11,062 nt of DNA, from the NCBI GenBank assembly GCA_002007315.1, contig LNZQ01000188.1, positions 1 to 11,062 of the forward strand, given 5' to 3'. Under the pieces are notes generated by a model that was not told the origin of the DNA, did no database searches, and saw nothing but the letters and a program-made list of their open reading frames with translations. This DNA is from Epulopiscium sp. Nele67-Bin004. GTDB lineage: Bacteria > Bacillota_A > Clostridia > Lachnospirales > Cellulosilyticaceae. Every line of letters begins with the position of its first letter. Positions within the stretch are counted from its first letter, which is position 1. Shown here in pieces: positions 1-6,679 of the stretch. The translations under genes and the position numbers were made by a program.

Positions 1-238
1 TTGTAAATGATGTGGGTTTTTTCAGCCTTTTGATTGTAGTAGGAGAAAGAAAGACGAAAAAAAAAAAAAAAGACTAAGGTGAAACCACTCTTGGGTGAAA
101 TCCTTAATACTATAGCAAAAAAGACAAAGAGGTTTTCCCGGACTTCTTACGAAGAGCTAGTGTTAAATGATACATCTAACTCAAAACCATCAGATCTTCA
201 AACACTACAGAATGCGTGTGAATTTCTACCGGTTCATG

Positions 239-260
239 CAGGTGAAATTTTTTTCACCTG
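239..260. repeat. Perfect inverted repeat, 9-bp arms
   Basis: CAGGTGAAA (239-247) and TTTCACCTG (252-260) are perfect reverse complements around a four-base TTTT loop. It lies in non-coding vertebrate DNA close to a transposon-like end at 326-417. It may be part of that element or chance; no function is assigned. Confidence 0.4.
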
Positions 261-325
261 GAAATTAAAGTGGTGGGGCGCTCTCACAGGTGCATCTGGC
301 ATCCGGCACATATCCCGCCCACCAA

Positions 326-417
326 GTAAGGGTACGGTCGGCAGCGAAAACGCGAGCAAGTTCTAGGGGTACCGTTCCTCAGAGTACTGTGCTGACCTGT
401 ACTGCTCAGTGGAAACG
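326..417 (-). mobile_element. Possible end of a degenerate fish DNA transposon (MITE-like)
   Basis: Read on the minus strand from 417, the segment begins CGTTTCCACTGAGCAGTAC and carries repeated GGTACCC/CGTACCC-like words. This resembles, from memory, the abundant fish non-autonomous elements whose ends read GTTTCCACTGAGTGGTACGG with reiterated GGTAC motifs. No partner terminal repeat or target-site duplication was located, so the boundaries are approximate and the family is not assigned. Confidence 0.35.
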
Positions 418-628
418 AGGCTTTGTTGTATCAGGACCTTGAAACAGCTCTACTACAGGATTACATGTTATTTTTAGATGTGACAGAGCAGCGATGGAGC
501 CGTGATGCAACATAATACTGACGCATTCAGTGGGCATCCTGGTTTCAACATCTTTCTTATTTAAATCGGAGACTAGATTATCCATCATCATGGTTGAAAC
601 GTGTGCAGCAGCGTCGACATGATTGTAC

Positions 629-742
629 CGACCTTGCCACATCAGGGGCATTGGAGGGTCTGACATTCTTCATCACTGCCTGGATCCAGTTCCTGCGTAT
701 CCCTGCTGTCATGGCAGACAGAGTGTGCACTCCCTCCTGGGT
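629..742 (-). CDS. mprip: Exon of MPRIP-like protein: C-terminal part of PH domain (vertebrate)
   Basis: The minus-strand exon follows a TTTAG acceptor (744-743). It encodes [19 protein letters not shown] (19 residues) and then an [16 protein letters not shown] segment. This is the last beta strand and the C-terminal helix of a PH domain; the LSAMT.GIRRNWI core is the signature of the MPRIP/TRIOBP family. MPRIP scaffolds myosin phosphatase and RhoA on actin stress fibres. The donor is either the GT at 628-627 (phase 0, 38 codons) or the GT at 632-631, so the 3' end is uncertain by four bases. The EG dipeptide and the IQ..MK spacing match human MPRIP better than TRIOBP as I remember them. The frame stays open to 406, but that is intron read-through. 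Confidence 0.8.
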
Positions 743-1213
743 CTAAACATTTAAACATACCATGAAGTATAAATTATTTTGCATATTAAAAGGTGTTTAT
801 ATTTACATTGCATTGGACTGAATTATACTTAAAAGGTTTTTTTTACTGTAGTATTTTTGTTTACCTCAATTTCATATAAAGACAAGCAAAAAACTGGACA
901 CAAACTGTAGTTAAACCCAACAACACTCAAACTACATCTAAACAGAGAAACCATACTGTTGCCTCTCTAACACAGTTTCAACAGTAATCAAAACATAATT
1001 AAACTTTTTATAGCAAAAGTCACATGCGTTGTATACATTTTTACAGGATCACTGTGATGGATCACAGTACAATGTATACAGGTTTTTGTTTTTATTGAAA
1101 AGATAAGAGATATATGGAAGGATGAAATGCAAATAAATATCTGAATAACTGAATATGAACTGAATGTGAAGAGTGCAAATATTTGTACTTAATGAGAAGG
1201 CAAAGCCTCTTAC

Positions 1214-1303
1214 ATGTATTTGGAAGCCATAGTTGCGTTGAGCCTGGTACTCAGTTACATTGCAGCAAGTTGACAGGTCGATCTCACCATCCAGATCAGA
1301 GGC
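1214..1303 (-). CDS. mprip: Exon of MPRIP-like protein: middle of PH domain (vertebrate)
   Basis: This is a 30-codon, phase-0 exon. The acceptor is a pyrimidine-containing ACCTCAG ending at 1304 and the donor is GTAAGAG starting at 1213, a near-consensus vertebrate 5' splice site. The product contains [11 protein letters not shown] followed by [15 protein letters not shown], diagnostic of the PH domain of [20 protein letters not shown] is the MPRIP form as I recall it; TRIOBP has ELDGEIDLR. It joins in frame to the exon at 742-629 across a 471-nt intron and to the exon at 1456-1388 across an 84-nt intron. Confidence 0.85.
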
Positions 1304-1387
1304 CTGAGGTAACACAGGGCAAATATGAAGCAAAACAATGAACTGTTCAATGTAGAAATATGCAATAAAGAATAAAAAAAATCTCAC

Positions 1388-1456
1388 CTCCTCTGCAATT
1401 GAATCCTTGTAGTATCTCAGGCTGTGATCTGTCAGAACAAACCAGTATTTCTTCCA
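1388..1456 (-). CDS. mprip: Exon of MPRIP-like protein: N-terminal part of PH domain (vertebrate)
   Basis: This is a 23-codon, phase-0 exon between a GCGTAG acceptor (ending 1457) and a GTGAGAT donor (from 1387). It encodes [20 protein letters not shown] and then AEE, the beta3/beta4 region of the PH domain. In human MPRIP the same stretch follows a GWLTKQYEDGQ segment. That preceding exon should lie at higher coordinates, but I could not find it before the junction at about 3115, so it is either in the removed DNA or too diverged for me to spot. The three exons together give 91 continuous residues without a stop, which makes a chance match implausible. Confidence 0.85.
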
Positions 1457-2412
1457 CTACGCATGGAAGAGAAAAACAAAACAAAAACAAAGTTGGGCTA
1501 CATGAAGCTAGAAAAAAAATCGCTGTTAAGAAGCCACTCACATCCACAGCGCATGTTAAGCAAATTAGACAGGAAGTAGCTACATACTGAACATCTGACA
1601 GTCAATAAACTGTGTGTGATGGCACAGAGATTGTCTCCGTATGGCACAGAAAGATGTATTTTAAAGGCTTCAGGCTCCACCCTTGCCTTTAAAGTCCACA
1701 GTAGATACAACATCAAAGTCTGATCACACTTCTGTGAAGGCCAGAGAGTGGCTCAGATATTCAAGAGGGCTTTAGGTGGAGAGTTCAGATGCTGTTTGAA
1801 CTGTTTTTTTGACTTCCTTTTGATGACGCCATCACTGTTTTCCATAAAGACACCTTCACTGAAAAGGTGCAGCATTTTTTTCAATGTCTACATTTCTTTA
1901 GATACTTCATTTTGTCAGCCTGTCCGAATAATTTTATTTTTTTGTATTTTTTCACTTTAGGTTTTACTCTTTTGTCAACAATTGTTTATTTTACAGTTGC
2001 AACTTACAAAATTTTGTTTTACTTTTTTTGTTGTCCACACTGGTTTAGGGTTATAGTGTCAGTTTAGGACTAGTGCAGGAAAAGTGTTCTATACACTCAT
2101 GGAAATGAAAGATTTAAAAGAAAAAAATTGTAAACAAAACTAAATTTTGTCTCATTTAACTTTGAAATGGTTTCACAGGAGGCATAAAGCGTCATTGTTT
2201 GATTTGTGAGAAAATATAAACATGAATTTTTGTGACAGAAGTACTGCTGAGATTTCTTTGAATGCAGTAGGCCTATATGTATATATGAGACACCAAACAA
2301 TACTGTTACTGCATCAGTTAACTTTATTCAACCGCATTGTGGTCGCATTGCTATCTCATGGCACCAGAAAGCAACAAAAACCACGTCTAAAGTCTGGAGC
2401 AGTGTCGTCCTG

Positions 2413-2661
2413 TTATTTACAGAGAGCACTATCTGGATATGTGTACACAAGCACGCTGACAAGGCGCGTACTCTGCTTGTGACACGTGGACGCACAGCGA
2501 GATTCCTCATCATAAGTCAGATAGCCCATCAGTGCATCACTGTCCGCAGTGAAGCTTGTGCTTTCCTCATCTCTTGATGTCATTTTACGTCTTTCAGCTT
2601 TGTGTCGCTGTTCTGGTGACGCCAGAAGACGAGGAGACTCTCTTCCTACGCCTGCCTCACC
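2413..2661 (-). CDS. Possible vertebrate coding exon, product unrecognised
   Basis: A minus-strand frame is open for 82 codons between a TGA (2664-2662) and a TAA (2415-2413). Its central part reads protein-like and charged: SPEQRHKAERRKMTSRDEES, then TSFTADSDALMGYLTYDEES. An ATG at 2583 would give 56 residues. The local sequence is richer in GC than the flanking intron-like DNA, and possible AG acceptors occur just upstream. No donor site is convincing, so it could be a terminal exon, a first exon with 5' UTR, or chance. I do not recognise the protein. It lies upstream of, and on the same strand as, the MPRIP-like exons. Confidence 0.3.
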   Translation of the reverse strand, partial: GEAGVGRESPRLLASPEQRHKAERRKMTSRDEESTSFTADSDALMGYLTYDEESRCASTCHKQSTRLVSVLVYTYPDSALCK

Positions 2662-2761
2662 TCAGGGAGCTTCAATAATGACTGATGAGCTGCTCGTTCG
2701 TAAGTGCTCACATCTGTGACTGATTGTCTCCGCCATCAAATGGCGATGCACCTTCGTCCAA

Positions 2762-3114
2762 GTCTGGCTTTTAAAGGGGATTAGAGACAACACACACACG
2801 GTGTAGCACTACACCCAAAATACACCTTCCTTTAAGGTCTAAATCTATCACCGTCGTGCCTTGGGTTAGGGTTATTTTTGTGAATCTGGCGCAGCGTAGG
2901 CAAAGCTGCGCTAGACACCACAAGTAGGTGTGGCAAAATCGTTTTTGGCAATTTGGTGCACCAGGCGCAAAGTGCGCCTTTGGCACAGCAAAGAAGTAGG
3001 AGGGCTGCACGTGTGTGGGTGTGATCACAGCTGACTTCAGTCATGGCCAATCAAATCAGCTCCTCTCATCACCTTTAAATCAACTGTTGCGCAGCCAATC
3101 ATGGCTGAAGAGGC
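2762..3114. repeat. Palindrome-rich repeat-like segment, likely degenerate fish transposon
   Basis: Several short perfect inverted repeats are packed here: GGTGTAG/CTACACC (2800-2815), GCGCAGC/GCTGCGC (2889-2911), the 10-bp palindrome TGGTGCACCA (2954-2963) and GGCGCA/TGCGCC (2964-2978). The words GGCGCA, TGCGC and TTTGGCAC recur. Dense hairpins and no open frame are typical of non-autonomous DNA elements in fish genomes. The far end is cut by the chimeric junction, so terminal repeats cannot be checked and the family is left open. Confidence 0.45.
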
Positions 3115-3960
3115 ACCCATTTGTTTGGCGTAGTATGCCGCAAGAATGTTTCCAAAGTTTCCAGTTGGAACGATATAGTCGATTAGTTCATCATCGGCTA
3201 ATTTCTCATTTTTTTGGATAGTGAAACTGCTACGCACATAATACACTATTTGTGGCAATAATCTACCCCAGTTTATACTATTTGCACTAGACAGTTTAAT
3301 ATTTTTGTCAAGGAATTCTTTTTCGATTGCCGAGTCAGTAAATATTTTTTTTGCTGCTGATTGTGCATCATCAAAATTTCCTTGGATAGCAATAACATTT
3401 ACGTTGTTACCCTCTTGAGTTACCATTTGTTGTTTTTGGATATTACTAACACCTTTGTTTGGATACATAACTACAATTTGAGTTCCATCAACGTTTTTAA
3501 ACCCTTCAAGTGCAGCTTTTCCAGTGTCCCCAGAAGTTGCAACTATTATTGCGATATCGTCTTTTTCGCCAATAATTTGTACAGAAGTTGTAAGCAAATG
3601 TGGCAACGCTTGTAATGCAACGTCTTTAAATGCTGAAGTTGGTCCGTGCCATAGTTCCAAAACTTTAGTTTTATCTGTTAAGTTGTGAATAGGTGTAACT
3701 TCGTCGCTTTTAAAAGTATCTTGGTATGCTTTATTTACACAAGTGCTTATCTGGTGCACTGAAAAGTCGCTTAAAAACTTAGAAAATACGATTTTTGCCA
3801 CTTCGATATAGCTTGCAGTTGTGATAGCGTTCATCTCATATTCAGATAATTGTATTATTTTATATGGAGTGTATAAACCCCCATCTGGAGCAAGCCCTTT
3901 AACTATTGCGTTTGCTGAAGATACAGCTTCGCCGTGCCCCCTAGTACTGATATATTCCAT
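3037..3960 (-). CDS. thrC: Threonine synthase, C-terminally truncated by chimeric junction
   Basis: PLP-dependent enzyme that converts O-phosphohomoserine to threonine, the last step of the pathway. Visible motifs are the N-terminal ISTRG and GLAPDGGLY (residues 22-30), LWHGPTSAFKD (103-113) with Lys112 as the expected PLP Schiff-base lysine, ATSGDTGKAA (141-150), SANSINWGRLLPQ (225-237) and the phosphate-binding PTGNFGNILA (265-274). This is the long, E. coli/yeast-type class, normally close to 500 residues. Only about 282 residues are genuine here; residues 283-307 are translated from vertebrate DNA beyond the junction (about 3115), so roughly 40 percent of the protein is missing. The start is set by AAGGAGGGG at 3973-3965, five bases before ATG. 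It lies 24 bases downstream of hom and is surely co-transcribed with it. Confidence 0.9.
   Translation of the reverse strand: MEYISTRGHGEAVSSANAIVKGLAPDGGLYTPYKIIQLSEYEMNAITTASYIEVAKIVFSKFLSDFSVHQISTCVNKAYQDTFKSDEVTPIHNLTDKTKVLELWHGPTSAFKDVALQALPHLLTTSVQIIGEKDDIAIIVATSGDTGKAALEGFKNVDGTQIVVMYPNKGVSNIQKQQMVTQEGNNVNVIAIQGNFDDAQSAAKKIFTDSAIEKEFLDKNIKLSSANSINWGRLLPQIVYYVRSSFTIQKNEKLADDELIDYIVPTGNFGNILAAYYAKQMGASSAMIGCATVDLKVMRGADLIGHD
3112..3118. other. Chimeric junction between vertebrate and bacterial DNA
   Basis: The bacterial threonine synthase frame, read on the minus strand, matches its family well through PTGNFGNILAAYYAKQMG and loses all resemblance immediately after that glycine (codon at 3117-3115). 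The remaining 25 codons of the open frame, down to 3037, fall in the repeat-like vertebrate segment. The change coincides with a shift in base composition and gene style. The exact base is uncertain by a few positions. Confidence 0.85.
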
Positions 3961-3984
3961 AAAAACCCCTCCTTAAATATTCTA

Positions 3985-5271
3985 TTAATCTATGCTGTTA
4001 AGACACATAAAGATATTTGCTTTAATAACATAGTCTTTTTCTTTTAATTTAGATATAGCATCACGTAATGATTGTTCTGAAGTTGGGTGTGTAATAATTG
4101 TTAGGCTTGCAGTGTTTGTATTTGCAACTGGTGATTGAATTATAGATTCAATACTAACGTTAGCTTTACCAAGTTCGCTTGCAACGCCCGCAAGTACGTT
4201 TGGTTTGTCTGTTACTCTAAATCTCAAGCAAAACGCAGACACAAGAGATGTAACAGGTAGAGCTTCTTTTTCACGGTAACAAGTTAAACCAAGTTTTCCT
4301 GTTGTGTTCGTATTTATGTTTTGACAAATAGTCATTATGTCACCAACAACTGAGCTTGCTGTAGGCATAGACCCAGCACCTCTACCGTATAACATAACTT
4401 CATCGGCAGCGTCACATTTAATAAATGCAGCATTAAAGCTGTCGTTTACAGAAGAAAGAGGGTGACTAAGTGGAACGAAAGCAGGACGAACAAAAAGGAT
4501 AGCTTTGTCATCAATTTCTTTTGCCACTGCGATAAGTTTTATTGTATATCCAAGTCTTTTTGCTAAAGTGATGTCTTTTTCTCCAATTTTTGTGATACCC
4601 TCACAATATACATCAGATAATGTAAATCTTGAGTTAAAAGCGATGCTACCAAGTATTGATATTTTACGGGCTGCGTCTGTTCCCTCGACGTCAGAGCTTG
4701 GGTCAGCTTCGGCGTATCCTAAGTCTGAGGCTTGTTTTAGTGCGTCCTCATATGATAAACCTAAGTCATACATTTTTGATAGTATATAATTTGTTGTTCC
4801 GTTTAAGATTGCAACTATTTCGCTAAATGTGTTAGCACATAAAATGTTTTGCATAGAGCCTATTATTGGGATACCGCCTCCAACGCTTGCTTCGTAACAT
4901 ACATCAACTTGTTTTTCTTCAGCAAGTTTGAAAATTTCTTCTCCTTTTACAGAGATTAAGTCTTTGTTTGCAGTAACTATGTTTTTGCCAGCATTAATTG
5001 CTTTTATAATACAGTCATAAGCAAAGTCAAGACCTCCCATAAGTTCAACAACGATTTGAATGTCGTCGTCATTTAGTATTTCGTCATAAGAAGTACAAAT
5101 TTGGTCATCACGTAGCCCTATTGCTTGTGCTTTTTCGATTGTTCTAACTAGAACTTTTTTTACGTTAATTTTTTTATGAGTACGTTTATTTATATCGTCG
5201 GAATTTTGCATGATAAGTTTGCAAACGCCTCCGCCAACTGTACCACAACCTAAAATTGCTATATTAATCAT
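3985..5271 (-). CDS. hom: Homoserine dehydrogenase with C-terminal ACT domain
   Basis: NAD(P)H-dependent reduction of aspartate semialdehyde to homoserine, the branch point to threonine and methionine, in the cytosol. The 428-residue length is normal for the monofunctional ACT-containing form. The Rossmann motif GCGTVGGGV is at 8-16, then TANKDL (100-105), EASVGGGIPII (127-137), NGTTNYIL (157-164) and GYAEADPSSDVEGTDAARK (185-203). By analogy with the yeast enzyme, Asp199 and Lys203 are the catalytic pair. YGRGAGSMPTASSVVGDI (295-312) closes the catalytic region. Residues about 345-425 form an ACT domain (RVTDKPNVLAGVASELGKAN), usually the site of threonine feedback control. GGAGGG (5283-5278) is the ribosome binding site. 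It is the first gene of a hom-thrC operon; the missing partners of the pathway are not in the window. Confidence 0.96.
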   Translation of the reverse strand: MINIAILGCGTVGGGVCKLIMQNSDDINKRTHKKINVKKVLVRTIEKAQAIGLRDDQICTSYDEILNDDDIQIVVELMGGLDFAYDCIIKAINAGKNIVTANKDLISVKGEEIFKLAEEKQVDVCYEASVGGGIPIIGSMQNILCANTFSEIVAILNGTTNYILSKMYDLGLSYEDALKQASDLGYAEADPSSDVEGTDAARKISILGSIAFNSRFTLSDVYCEGITKIGEKDITLAKRLGYTIKLIAVAKEIDDKAILFVRPAFVPLSHPLSSVNDSFNAAFIKCDAADEVMLYGRGAGSMPTASSVVGDIMTICQNINTNTTGKLGLTCYREKEALPVTSLVSAFCLRFRVTDKPNVLAGVASELGKANVSIESIIQSPVANTNTASLTIITHPTSEQSLRDAISKLKEKDYVIKANIFMCLNSID

Positions 5272-5306
5272 TATAAACCCTCCAATTCATTATTTAAACA
5301 TAACTT

Positions 5307-5336
5307 ATTATACCCCCTCTAGGTAATAATTTACAA
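5307..5336 (-). promoter_or_regulatory. Sigma-A-type promoter of hom-thrC
   Basis: On the minus strand TTGTAA (5336-5331) and TATAAT (5312-5307) are separated by 18 bases, predicting a start near 5300 and a leader of only about 28 bases. That is too short for a T-box or a threonine attenuator between this promoter and the gene. Control would therefore act at initiation or through the ACT domain, unless a more distal promoter exists. Confidence 0.65.
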
Positions 5337-5426
5337 GATATTTTTCAAAAAATTGGGGAATATGCCAACAAATCTTTTTGTGATGTGTAGGCGAGAAAAT
5401 TACTAATAAAAAACTTACACAACATA

Positions 5427-5455
5427 TTGAATTAGTGAAAAAAGTCATATATACT
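5427..5455 (+). promoter_or_regulatory. Sigma-A-type promoter of the XRE-nuclease gene
   Basis: TTGAAT (5427-5432) and TATACT (5450-5455) are spaced by 17 bases. The predicted start is near 5462, giving a leader of about 18 bases that contains the AGGGGG ribosome binding site (5467-5472). It is divergent from the hom promoter, with about 90 bases between the two -35 elements. Confidence 0.65.
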
Positions 5456-5479
5456 AGAAACTAACTAGGGGGAAAACAA

Positions 5480-6643
5480 ATGAAAAATGAAAAATTAGGA
5501 GTAAGGCTAAAGCAACTTAGAATAGACCACGATTTAACCAAAAATCAACTAGGCGAAAAACTAGACATATCAGCCAAACTGATAGAGTTATATGAAGAAA
5601 ATCAGCAAGAACCAGATATAACCAATCTAAAAAATCTAGCAAACTTTTTTTGTGTTAATGCAGATTACTTGTTAGGAATAACAGACACGCCTAATCATGA
5701 ACGAAAAATTGCAGATTCTCTACGAGCAATTACTTTAAACAGACAAGTGAAAGATACTTTGCTTAGAGCATTACTCCAAAGCAAAAAAGTGAAAATTGAG
5801 CTGTATAACGCATTAAACGGTTCAAATTATACAGAAGATGTTGAATTAATAGACATCACACTAGAAGATGTTATATATTTGCAAGTTAAAAATGATGTAT
5901 CGTTTTTGATAGGCAACACACTAAACATCTATGAGCATCAATCAACTTATAATCCGAACATGCCACTAAGAACGTTATTTTACTATGTTAGACAGCTTGA
6001 GCAACTAGTTGATAAAGCGAAGTTATACGGTAGCAAACTAGTGGAAATACCAACGCCAAAATTTGTTGAGCTATATAATGGAACTAGAAAACGTCCAGAA
6101 GTATCAACTATCAAGCTTTCAGAAGCATATATTGAAAAAGGTGTAGATGGAGAAAATATTGGTGATATAGAACTTACAGTTACTGTCTATAATATTAACA
6201 AGGGATTTAATAAAAATCTAATGGAGTTATCACCAACTTTGGAGGGATACTCGTACTTGATTGATAGAGTTAGACAAAATGAAAAATCTGGACTAGATAA
6301 AGTCGAAGCAATTAAAGAAGCGATAAATAACAGTATCGAACAAAATAAATTGAAAGACTTTTTAAAAATGAAAGGAAGTGAAGCTATGGGATTTATATTA
6401 TCAGAATATGATGCAAAAGCTGTTGAGGAAGTTTTTAGAACAGAAGCATATGAAGATGGTTATGAAGTAGGTATAGAAAAAGGTATGGAGAAAGGCATAG
6501 AAAAAGGTGTGGAGAAAGGTTTAGTGCAGGGCGAAATAAAAACGTTGCATGCTCGCTTAAAGTGGACAGATGAGCAAATAGCTAAAGAACTTGCATTAGA
6601 GCTACAGTTTGTGCAAGAAATTATTAAAGAATTAAATTTATAA
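5480..6643 (+). CDS. XRE-family HTH fused to Rpn/PD-(D/E)XK nuclease-like protein
   Basis: 387 residues. Residues 6-62 are a Cro/C1-type helix-turn-helix (RLKQLRIDHDLTKNQLGEKL, then a second helix pair ending ADYLLGITD). Residues from about 85 match the Rpn recombination-promoting nuclease/PD-(D/E)XK transposase family common in Lachnospiraceae: NRQVKDTLLRALL, LEDVIYLQVKNDVSFLIGNT and YEHQSTYNPNMPLR, then LYNGT (198-202) and VYNINKGFNKNLME. Asp139 and Glu152-x-Gln154 fit the D...ExQ active site of this family. GIEKGMEKGIEKGVEKG (331-347) is the usual charged repeat, followed by a C-terminal helical segment (KWTDEQIAKEL). Rpn proteins are DNA endonucleases linked to RecA-independent recombination. 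The fused DNA-binding head suggests targeted binding or autoregulation; this is inference. AGGGGG lies seven bases before ATG. The gene is a single transcription unit ended by a strong terminator. Confidence 0.85.
   Translation: MKNEKLGVRLKQLRIDHDLTKNQLGEKLDISAKLIELYEENQQEPDITNLKNLANFFCVNADYLLGITDTPNHERKIADSLRAITLNRQVKDTLLRALLQSKKVKIELYNALNGSNYTEDVELIDITLEDVIYLQVKNDVSFLIGNTLNIYEHQSTYNPNMPLRTLFYYVRQLEQLVDKAKLYGSKLVEIPTPKFVELYNGTRKRPEVSTIKLSEAYIEKGVDGENIGDIELTVTVYNINKGFNKNLMELSPTLEGYSYLIDRVRQNEKSGLDKVEAIKEAINNSIEQNKLKDFLKMKGSEAMGFILSEYDAKAVEEVFRTEAYEDGYEVGIEKGMEKGIEKGVEKGLVQGEIKTLHARLKWTDEQIAKELALELQFVQEIIKELNL
6470..6517 (+). repeat. Four tandem 12-nt units within the nuclease gene
   Basis: Four imperfect copies of GGT-ATR-GAR-AAA encode G-(I/M/V)-E-K tetrads. 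Synonymous GAA/GAG and GGT/GGC differences show the copies are not freshly duplicated. Such runs near the C-terminus are common in Rpn-family proteins and are a likely site for unit gain or loss by slippage. Confidence 0.7.
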
Positions 6644-6647
6644 ATTT

Positions 6648-6678
6648 AAAGCCCCTCGCACAATACAAGGGGCTTTTT
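6648..6678. terminator. Bidirectional Rho-independent terminator
   Basis: AAAGCCCCT (6648-6656) pairs perfectly with AGGGGCTTT (6668-6676) around an 11-base loop, followed by T residues on the plus strand and an AT-rich tail on the minus strand. It sits between two convergent genes: four bases after the nuclease stop and one base beyond the metallophosphoesterase stop. It probably ends both transcripts, more strongly on the plus strand. Confidence 0.88.
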
Positions 6679-6679
6679 G

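Larger units (their letters stand above)
1..3114. other. Vertebrate (probably teleost fish) genomic segment
   Basis: This stretch has no long open frame, no bacterial ribosome binding sites and no compact gene packing. It does hold three spliced exons of an animal PH-domain protein on the minus strand, T-rich intron-like DNA (about 1800-2160), a poly-A run (58-71) and several palindromic repeat segments. Base composition is mixed: AT-rich introns and locally GC-rich islands, unlike the evenly AT-rich DNA after 3115. Long parts without an identified gene are 1-628 (intron plus a transposon-like end at 326-417), 743-1213 (intron), 1457-2412 (intron-like, no exon recognised) and 2662-3114 (repeat-like). 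The fish assignment is inferred from exon similarity, the 84-nt intron and repeat style, not from a search. Confidence 0.85.

Noticed and set aside
79..366. Plus-strand open frame of 95 codons near the left edge
   Set aside because: It lies in non-coding vertebrate DNA, overlaps a perfect palindrome and a transposon-like end, and resembles no protein I know.
406..666. Minus-strand open frame of 86 codons as a separate gene
   Set aside because: Its first residues overlap the 3' end of the MPRIP-like exon in a different frame, and the rest runs through the donor site into intron; there is no ribosome binding site or protein-like composition.
1498..1600. Possible upstream PH-domain exon (an LLN-containing frame before a GTGAGT-like donor)
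   Set aside because: The frame that resembles the expected protein has the wrong phase for the next exon, and the GWLTKQYEDGQ segment is absent.
2861..2880. Telomere-like TTAGGG words
   Set aside because: Only about one and a half units are present; this is chance in repeat-like DNA.
4505..4789. Plus-strand open frame inside hom
   Set aside because: It is the antisense shadow of a well-supported catalytic region of homoserine dehydrogenase.
5272..5300. T-box or threonine attenuator ahead of hom
   Set aside because: The predicted leader is only about 28 bases, with no hairpin or T-box-like sequence.
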